Shown piece by piece: positions 57,127 to 64,000 of a stretch of 64,000 nt of DNA (positions are counted from its first letter, which is position 1; each line of letters opens with the position of its first letter). Under the pieces are notes generated by a model. That model saw nothing but the letters and a program-made list of their open reading frames with translations, was not told the origin of the DNA and ran no database searches. The stretch covers positions 310,001 to 374,000 of the forward strand of contig JARDYH010000018.1 of the NCBI GenBank assembly GCA_029215795.1, written 5' to 3'. The position numbers and the translations under genes are program-made. This DNA is from Anniella stebbinsi. Lineage: Eukaryota > Chordata > Lepidosauria > Squamata > Anniellidae.

Positions 57127-60100
57127 AAGGGGAAGTCTAGGGGAAGAAGAGGAAGTATAGAGGGAAGGGGAAGTCTAGGGGAAAAAGGGGAAGTCTAGGG
57201 GAAGAAGGGGAAGTCTAGGGGAAGTCTAGGGGAAGAAGGGGAAGTATAGAGGAAAGGGGAAGTCTAGGGGAAGAAGGGGAAATCTAGGAGAAGAAGGGGA
57301 ACTCTAGGGGAAGAAGGGGAAGTATAGAGGGAATTGGAAGTCTAGGGGAAGAAGGGGAAATCTAGGGGAAGTCTAGGGAGGAAGGGGAAGTATAGAGGGA
57401 AGGGGAAGTGTAGGGGAAGTCTTGGGGAAGAAGGGGAAGTCTAGGGGAAGACGTGGAAGTCTAGGGGAAGAAGGGGAAGTATAGAGGGAAAGGGAAGTCA
57501 AGGGGTAGACTAGGGGAAGAAGGGGAAGTATAGAGGGAAGGGGAAGTCCAGGGGAAGTCTAGGGGAAGAAGGGGAAGTATAGAGGGAAGGGGAAGTGTAG
57601 GGGAAGAAGGGGAAGTATAGAGGGAAGGGGAAGTCTAGGGGAAGTCTAGGGGAAGAAGGGGATGTCTAGGGGAAGAAGGGGAAGTAGAGAGGGAAGGGGA
57701 AGTCTAGGGGAAGTCTAGGGGAAGAAGGGGAAGTATAGAGGGAAGGGAAGTCTAGGGGAAGTCTAGGGGAAGAAGGGGAAGTATAGAGGGAAGGGGAAGT
57801 GTAGGGGAAGAAGGGGAAGTCTAGGGGAAGAAGGGGAAGTATAGGGGAAGAAGGGGAAGTATAGAGGGAAGAGAAAGTCTAGGGGAAGAAGGGGAAGTAT
57901 AGAGGCAATGGGAAGTCTAGGGGAAGTCTAGGGGAAGAAGGGGAAGTCTAGGGGAAGAATGGGAAGTCTAGGGGAAGAAGGGGAAGTCTAAGGGAAGAAG
58001 GGGAAGTCTAGGGGAAGAAGGGGAAGTATAGAGGGAAGGGGAAGTCTAGGGGAAGAAGAGGAAGTCTAGGGGAAGAAGGAGAAGTCTAGGGGAAGAAGGG
58101 GAAGTATAGAGGAAAGGGGAAGTCTAGGGGAAGAAGGGGACGTATAGAGGGAAGGGGAAGTCTAGGGGAAGAAGGGGAAGTCTAGGGGAAGAAGGGGAAG
58201 TCTAGGGGAAGAAGGGGAAGTAGAGAGGGAAGGGGAAGTCTAGGGGAAGTCTAGGGGAAGAAGGGGAAGTATAGAGGGAAGGGAAGTCTATGGGAAGTCT
58301 AGGGGAAGAAGGGGAAGTATAGAGGGAAGGGGAAGTCTAGGGGAAGAAGGGGAAGTCTAGGGGAAGAAGGGGAAGTATAGAGGGAAGAGAAAGTCTAGGG
58401 GAAGAAGGGGAAGTATAGAGGGAAGGGGAAGTCCAGGGGAAGTCTAGGGGTAGAAGGGGAAGTCTAGGGGAAGAAGGGGAAGAAGGGAAGGTATAGAGGG
58501 AAGGGGAAGTCTACGGGAAGTCTAGGGGAAGAAGGAGAGGTCTAGGGGAAGAAGGGGAAATCTAGGGGAAGAAGAGGAAGTATAGAGGGAAGGGGAAGTC
58601 TAGGGGAAAAAGGGGAAGTCTAGGGGAAGAAGGGGAAGTATAGAGGAAAGGGGAAGTCTAGGGGAAGAAGGGGAAATCTAGGAGAAGAAGGGGAACTCTA
58701 GGGGAAGAAGGGGAAGTATAGAGGGAAGGGGAAGTCTAGGGGAAGAAGGGGAAATCTAGGGGAAGTCTAGGGAAGAAGGGGAAGTATAGAGGGAAGGGGA
58801 AGTGTAGGGGAAGTCTTGGGGAAGAAGGAGAAGTCTAGGGGAAGACGTGGAAGTCTAGGGGAAGAAGGGGAAGTATAGAGGGAAGGGGAAGTCAAGGGGT
58901 AGACTAGGGGAAGAAGGGGAAGTATAGAGGGAACGGGAAGTCTAGGGGAAGTCTAGGAGAAGAAGGGGAAGTCTAGAGGAAATCTAGAGGAAGAAGGGGA
59001 AGTATAGAGGGAAGGGGAAGTCTAATGGAAGAAGGGGAAGTATAGAGGGAAGGGGAAGTCTAGGGGAAGTCTAGGGGAAGAAGGGGAAGTCTAGGGGAAG
59101 TCTAGGGGAAAAAGGGAAAGTATAGAGGGAAGGGGAAGTCTAGTGGAAGTCTAGGGGAAGAAGGGGAAGTATAGAGGAAAGGTTAAGTCTAGGGGAAGTC
59201 TAGGGGAAGAAGGGGCAGTATAGAGGGAAGGGGAAGTCTAGGGGAAGTCTAGGGGAAGAAGGGGAAGTATAGAGGGAAGGGGAAGTCTAGGGGAAGTCTA
59301 GGGGAAGAAGGGGAAGTCTAGGGGAAGAAGGGGAAGTATAGAGGGAAGGGGAATTCTAGGGGAAGTCTAGGGGAAGAAGGGGAAGTCTAGGGGAAGAAGG
59401 GGAAGTCTAGGGGAAGAAGGGGAAGTATAGAGGGAAGGGGAAGTCTAGGGGAAGTCTAGGGGAAGAAGTGGAAGTCTAGGGGAAGTAGGGGAAGTCTAGG
59501 GGAAGTCTAGGGGAAGAAGGGGAAGTATAGAGGGAAGGGGAAGTCTAGGGGAAGAAGGGGAAGTCTAGGAGAAGAAGGGGAAGTCTAGGGGAAGAAGGGG
59601 AAGTATAGAGGGAAGGGGAAGTCTAGGGGAAGTCTAGGGGGAGAAGGGGAAATCTAAGGGAAGAAGGGGAAGTCTAGGGGAAGAAGGGGAAGTCTAGGGG
59701 AAGAAGGGGAAGTATAGAGGGAAGGGGAAGTCTAGGGGAAGTCTAGGGGAAGAAGGGGAAGTATAGAGGGAAGGGGAAGTCTAGGGGAAGTCTAGGGGAA
59801 GAAGGGGAAGTATAGCGAGAAGGGGAAGTCTAGGGGAAGTCTAGGGGAAGAAGGGGAAGTATAGAGGAAAGGGGAAGTCTAGGGGAAGTCTAGGGGAAGA
59901 AGGGGCAGTATAGAGGGAAGGGGAAGACTAGGGGAAGTCTAGGGGAAGAAGGGGAAGTATAGAGGGAAGGGGAAGTCTAGGGGAAGTCTAGGGGAAGAAG
60001 GGGAAGTCTAGGGGAAGAAGGGGAAGTCTAGGGGAAGAAGGGGAAGTCTAGAGGGAAGGGGAAGTCTAGGGGAAGTCTAGGGGAAGAAGGGGAAGTATAG

Positions 60101-63100
60101 AGGGAAGGGGAAGTCTAGGGGAAGAAGGGGAAGTATAGAGGGAAGGGGAAGACTACAGGAAGTCTAGGGGAAGAAGGGAAGTCTAGGGGAAGTCTAGGGG
60201 AAGCAGGGGAAGTATAGAGGGAAGGGGAAGTCTAATGGAAGAAGGGGAAGTATAGAGGGAAGGGGAAGTCTAGGGGAAGAAGGGGATGTCTAGGGGAAGA
60301 AGGGGAAGTCTAGAGAAGAAGGGGAAGTAGAGAGGGAAGGGGAAGTCTAGGGGAAGTCTAGGGGAAGAAGGGGAAGTATAGAGGGAAGGGGAAGTCTAGG
60401 GGAAGAAGGGGAAGTCTAGGGGAAGAAGGGGAAGTCTAGGGGAAGAAGGGGAAATCTAGGGGAAGAAGGGGAAGTATAGAGGGAAGAGAAAGTCTAGGGG
60501 AAGAAGGGGAAGTATAAAGGGAAGGGGAAGTCCAGGGGAAGTCTAGGGGTAGAAGGGGAAGTCTAGGGGAAGAAGGGGAAGAAGGGAAGGTATAGAGGGA
60601 AGGGGAAGTCTACGGGAAGTCTAGGGGAAGAAGGGGAAGTCTAAGGGAAGAAGGGGAAGTCTAGGGGAAGAAGGGGAAGTATAGAGGGAAGGGGAAGTCT
60701 AGGGGAAGAAGAGGTAGTCTAGGGGAAGAAGGAGAAGTCTAGGGGAAGAAGGGGAAGTATAGAGGGAAGGGGAAGTCTAGGGGAAGTCTAGGGGGAGAAG
60801 GGGAAATCTAAGGGAAGAAGGGGAAGTCTAGGGGAAGAAGGGGAAGTCTAGGGGAAGAAGGGGAAGTATAGAGGGAAGGGGAAGTCTAGGGGAAGTCTAG
60901 GGGAAGAAGGGGAAGTATAGAGGGAAGGGGAAGTCTAGGGGAAGTCTAGGGGAAGAAGGGGAAGTATAGCGAGAAGGGGAAGTCTAGGGGAAGTCTAGGG
61001 GAAGAAGGGGAAGTATAGAGGAAAGGGGAAGTCTAGGGGAAGTCTAGGGGAAGAAGGGGCAGTATAGAGGGAAGGGGAAGACTAGGGGAAGTCTAGGGGA
61101 AGAAGGGGAAGTATAGAGGGAAGGGGAAGTCTAGGGGAAGAAGGGGAAGTCTAGGGGAAGAAGGGGAAGTCTAGGGGAAGAAGGGGAAGTATAGAGGGAA
61201 GGGGAAGTCTAGGGGAAGTCTAGGGGAAGAAGGGGAAGTCTAGGGGAAGTAGGGGAAGTCTAGGGGAAGTCTAGGGGAAGAAGGGGAAGTATAGAGGGAA
61301 GGGGAAGTCTAGGGGAAGAACGGGAAGTCTAGGAGAAGAAGGGGAAGTCTAGGGGAAGAAGGGGAAGTATAGAGGGAAGGGGAAGTCTAGGGGAAGTCTA
61401 GGGGAAGAAGGGGAAGTATAGAGGGAAGGGGAAGTCTAGGGGAAGTCTAGGGGAAGAAGGGGAAGTATAGCGAGAAGGGGAAGTCTAGGGGAAGTCTAGG
61501 GGAAGAAGGGGAAGTATAGAGGAAAGGGGAAGTCTAGGGGAAGTCTAGGGGAAGAAGGGGCAGTATAGAGGGAAGGGGAAGACTAGGGGAAGTCTAGGGG
61601 AAGAAGGGGAAGTATAGAGGGAAGGGGAAGTCTAGGGGAAGTCTAGGGGAAGAAGGGGAAGTCTAGGGGAAGAAGGGGAAGTCTAGGGGAAGAAGGGGAA
61701 GTCTAGAGGGAAGGGGAAGTCTAGGGGAAGTCTAGGGGAAGAAGGGGAAGTATAGAGGGAAGGGGAAGTCTAGGGGAAGAAGGGGAAGTATAGAGGGAAG
61801 GGGAAGACTACAGGAAGTCTAGGGGAAGAAGGGAAGTCTAGGGGAAGTCTAGGGGAAGCAGGGGAAGTATAGAGGGAAGGGGAAGTCTAATGGAAGAAGG
61901 GGAAGTATAGAGGGAAGGGGAAGTCTAGGGGAAGAAGGGGATGTCTAGGGGAAGAAGGGGAAGTCTAGAGAAGAAGGGGAAGTAGAGAGGGAAGGGGAAG
62001 TCTAGGGGAAGTCTAGGGGAAGTCTAGGGGAAGAAGGGGAAGTATAGAGGGAAGGGGAAGTCTAGGGGAAGAAGGGGAAGTCTAGGGGAAGAAGGGGAAG
62101 TCTAGGGGAAGAAGGGGAAATCTAGGGGAAGAAGGGGAAGTATAGAGGGAAGAGAAAGTCTAGGGGAAGAAGGGGAAGTATAAAGGGAAGGGGAAGTCCA
62201 GGGGAAGTCTAGGGGTAGAAGGGGAAGTCTAGGGGAAGAAGGGGAAGAAGGGAAGGTATAGAGGGAAGGGGAAGTCTACGGGAAGTCTAGGGGAAGAAGG
62301 GGAAGTCTAAGGGAAGAAGGGGAAGTCTAGGGGAAGAAGGGGAAGTATAGAGGGAAGGGGAAGTCTAGGGGAAGAAGAGGTAGTCTAGGGGAAGAAGGAG
62401 AAGTCTAGGGGAAGAAGGGGAAGTATAGAGGAAAGGGGAAGTCTAGGGGAAGAAGGGGACGTATAGAGGGAAGGGGAAGTCTAGGGGAAGTCTAGGGGAA
62501 GAAGGGGAAGTCTAGGGGAAGTCTAGGGGAAGCAGGGGAAGTATAGAGGGAAGGGGAAGTCTAATGGAAGAAGGGGAAGTATAGAGGGAAGGGGAAGTCT
62601 AGGGGAAGTCTAGGGGAAGAAGGGGAAGTCTAGGGGAAGTCTAGGGGAAGAAGGGAAGGTATAGAGGGAAGGGGAAGTCTACGGGAAGTCTAGGGGAAGA
62701 AGGGGAAGTCTAGGGGAAGAAGGGGAAGTCTAGGGGAAGAAGAGGAAGTATAGAGGGAAGGGGAAGTCTAGGGGAAAAAGGGGAAGTCTAGTGGAAGAAG
62801 GGGAAGTCTAGGGGAAGTCTAGGGGAAGAAGGGGAAGTATAGAGGGAAGGGGAAGTCTAGGGGAAGAAGGGGAAGTATAGAGGGAAGGGGAAGTCTAGGG
62901 GAAGTCTAGGGGAAGAAGGGGAAGTATAGAGGGAAGGGGAAGTCTAGGGGAAGAAGGGGAAGTATAGAGGGAAGGGGAAGTCTAGGGGAAGTCTAGGGGA
63001 AGAAGGGGAAGTATAGAGGGAAGGGGAAGTCTAGGGGAAGTCTAGGGGAAGAAGGGGAAGTATAGAGGGAAGGGAAGACTAGGGGAAGTCTAGGGGAAGA

Positions 63101-64000
63101 AGGGGAAGTATAGAGGGAAGGGGAAGTCTAGGGGAAGAAGGGGAAGTCTAGGGGAAGAAGGGGAAGTCTAGGGGAAGAAGGGGAAGTCTAGGGGAAGAAG
63201 GGGAAGTAGAATGGGAAGGGGAAGTCTAGGGGAAGTCAAGGGGAAGAAGGAGAAGTATAGAGGGAAGGGAAGTCTAGGGGAAGTCTAGGGGAAGATGGGG
63301 AAGTATAGAGGGAAGGGGAAGTCTAGGGGAAGATGGGGAAGTCTAGGGGAAGAAGGGGAAGTCTAGGGGAAGGAGGGGAAGTATAGAGGGAAGAGAAAGT
63401 CTAGGGGAAGAAGGTGAAGTATAGAGGCAAGGGGAAGTCTAGGGGAAGTCTAGGGGAACAAGGGGAAGTCTAGGGGAAGAAGGGGAATTCAAGGGGAAGA
63501 AGGGGAAGTCTAGGGGAAGAAGGGGAAGTATAGAGGGAAGGGGAAGTCCAGGGGAAGAAGAGGAAGTCTAGGGGAAGAAGGGGAAGTCTAGGGGAAGAAG
63601 GGGAAGTATAGAGGGAAGGGGAAGTCTAGGGGAAGAAGGGGAAGTATAGAAGGAAGGGGAAGTCTAGGGGAAGTCTAGGGGAAGAAGGGGAAGTCTAGGG
63701 GAAGTCTAGGGGAAGCAGGGGAAGTATAGAGGGAAGGGGAAGTCTAATGGAATAAGGGGAAGTATAGAGGGAAGGGGAAGTCTAGGGGAAGTCTAGGGGA
63801 AGAAGGGGAAGTCTAGGAGAAGTCTAGGGAAGAAGGGGAAGTATAGCGGGAAGGGGAAGTCTAGGGGAAGTCTAGGGGAAGAAGGGGAAGTATAGAGGGA
63901 AGGGGAAGTATAGGGGAAGAAGGGGAAGTCTAAGGGAAGAAGGGGAAATCTAGGGGAAGAAGGGGAAGTCTAGGGGAAGAAGGGGAAGTATAGAGGGAAG
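57127..64000 (+). repeat. Cluster 1' (start only, cut by window end)
   Basis: It matches 9511-16335: GAGGGAATTGG 57327, GAACGGG 58934, GGAATTCTAGG 59354, GTATAAAGGG 60512 and 62178 (step 1666, as in cluster 1), GTAGAATGGG 63206, GAGGCAAGG about 63424. It keeps the GGGGCAGTATAG phrase (near 59215) that cluster 1 has lost. The window stops inside the GGCAAGG module. Confidence 0.85.
59600..62420 (+). repeat. Nested W duplication in cluster 1'
   Basis: This is the partner of 11940-14760 at offset 47,665, with GTATAAAGGG 1,666 bp apart and GAACGGG near 61320. It also carries the triple-a word near 62.0 kb, so the inner duplication existed before the 47.7-kb duplication. Confidence 0.75.

Larger units (their letters stand above)
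1..64000 (+). repeat. Purine-rich GGGGAAG satellite array filling the whole window
   Basis: The sequence is a continuous concatenation of three words: a (GGGGAAGTCTA, 11 bp), b (GGGGAAGAA, 9 bp) and c (GGGGAAGTATAGAGGGAA, 18 bp). The commonest phrase is a-a-b-c (49 bp), with a-b pairs (20 bp) added or removed. The consensus phrase holds 24 G, 17 A, 6 T and 2 C. All words lie in the same orientation. There is no interval longer than a phrase that is not made of these words, so there is no gene-free stretch to describe separately. CTAG gives TAG on both strands, and 20-bp spacing cycles it through every frame; c adds a further TAG on the + strand. ATG triplets occur only in rare variants such as GGATGTC and CTAATGG. 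I conclude it is non-coding. The family is not one I recognise by name. Confidence 0.97.
47743..64000 (+). repeat. 47.7-kb super-repeat, copy 2 (cut by window end)
   Basis: This is the second copy of the super-unit, matching about 1-16335. The offset is 47,742 bp up to about 52.56 kb, 47,616 bp after two deletions (48 + 78 bp) in X-II', and 47,665 bp after about 11.6 kb of copy 1, where copy 1 lacks a 49-bp phrase. Substitutions I noticed between copies: 965, 3538, 9570, 9739, 13106, 13957 and 14177 in copy 1; 53310, 53454 and 54455 in copy 2. That is roughly ten in 16 kb. The last landmark that can be aligned before the end is the GTAGAATGGG variant (15541 and 63206). Confidence 0.9.

Noticed and set aside
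1..64000. Protein-coding repeats in some frame
   Set aside because: Words of 11, 18 and 20 bp shift frame, and CTAG supplies TAG on both strands in every frame within about 60 bp for pure a-b runs. The few ATGs lie in rare variants and open only very short frames, such as about 22 codons from the GGATGTC variant near 3327.
1..64000. CRISPR array
   Set aside because: There are no unique spacers between repeats; everything between GGGGAAG cores is one of a few fixed 2-, 4- or 11-base connectors.
1..64000. Telomere repeat
   Set aside because: TCTAGGGG resembles TTTAGGG-type telomere units, but the array alternates several word lengths, has higher-order structure with diverged variants, and shows no chromosome end. 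A subtelomeric place remains possible but is not shown.
1..64000. Centromeric satellite
   Set aside because: Higher-order structure is typical of centromeres, but the words are far shorter than nucleosome-sized monomers. I see no known centromere-protein box, and no flanking context is available.
1..64000. TATA boxes in GTATAGAGGG
   Set aside because: TATAGAG occurs in every word c, so hundreds of times; there is no gene or start-site context to support promoters.
1..64000. Identification of the host species
   Set aside because: I do not recognise the family, and no gene or known repeat is present to anchor it; naming an organism would be a guess.

Overview
The whole 64 kb window is one uninterrupted satellite DNA array. 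Every part of it is built from short purine-rich words that share the heptamer GGGGAAG: a = GGGGAAGTCTA (11 bp), b = GGGGAAGAA (9 bp) and c = GGGGAAGTATAGAGGGAA (18 bp). The words form phrases of the type c-a-(a)-b-(a-b)n, giving spacings of 20, 29, 38 and 49 bp and 20-bp extensions. The purine strand is the + strand throughout; I saw no inversion, transposon, unique spacer, gene, RNA gene or AT-rich linker. CTAG in word a puts a TAG stop on both strands, and the 20-bp spacing rotates it through all three frames about every 60 bp, so I annotate no coding sequence. A non-coding tandem array of this size suggests a eukaryotic heterochromatic locus. Nothing here allows a species, or a centromeric, subtelomeric or sex-chromosome position, to be named.

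The array is hierarchical. Shared rare variants act as barcodes. (1) Words make phrases. (2) Phrases make a 3,672-bp higher-order unit, X, which is itself a diverged dimer of a 1,425-bp part (alpha) and a 2,247-bp part (beta). (3) X units and X-derived clusters make a super-unit of 47,742 bp: X-I (1-3672), X-II with a 1,506-bp internal deletion (3673-5838), X-III (5839-9510), cluster 1 (9511-23773), cluster 2 (23774-37965) and cluster 3 (37966-47742). (4) The super-unit starts again at 47743 in the same order (X-I', X-II', X-III', start of cluster 1') and is cut by the window end. The two copies share position-specific private variants and differ by only about ten substitutions that I noticed, plus small indels.

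Clusters 1-3 are related versions of one 9.8-14.3 kb block. They differ in copy number of internal modules (periods of about 1.67-1.82 kb, 607, 835, 461, 401 and 196 bp) and in deletions of 776, 354 and 3,543 bp. The left half of cluster 2 resembles cluster 3 and its right half resembles cluster 1. This is expected if a segment running from the middle of cluster 1 to the middle of cluster 2 was tandemly duplicated. Indel sizes are mostly sums of whole words (31, 49, 60, 78 bp), pointing to in-register unequal exchange.

Physically, the + strand is about 84% purine with extreme G-over-C skew (from the consensus 49-bp phrase: 24 G, 17 A, 6 T, 2 C). It carries G4 runs separated by 5- or 7-base loops almost continuously. 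The array is therefore a dense candidate for G-quadruplex, R-loop and purine-triplex structure. All coordinates come from reading by eye. Landmark positions are exact to a base or so; block edges inside the clusters are approximate.
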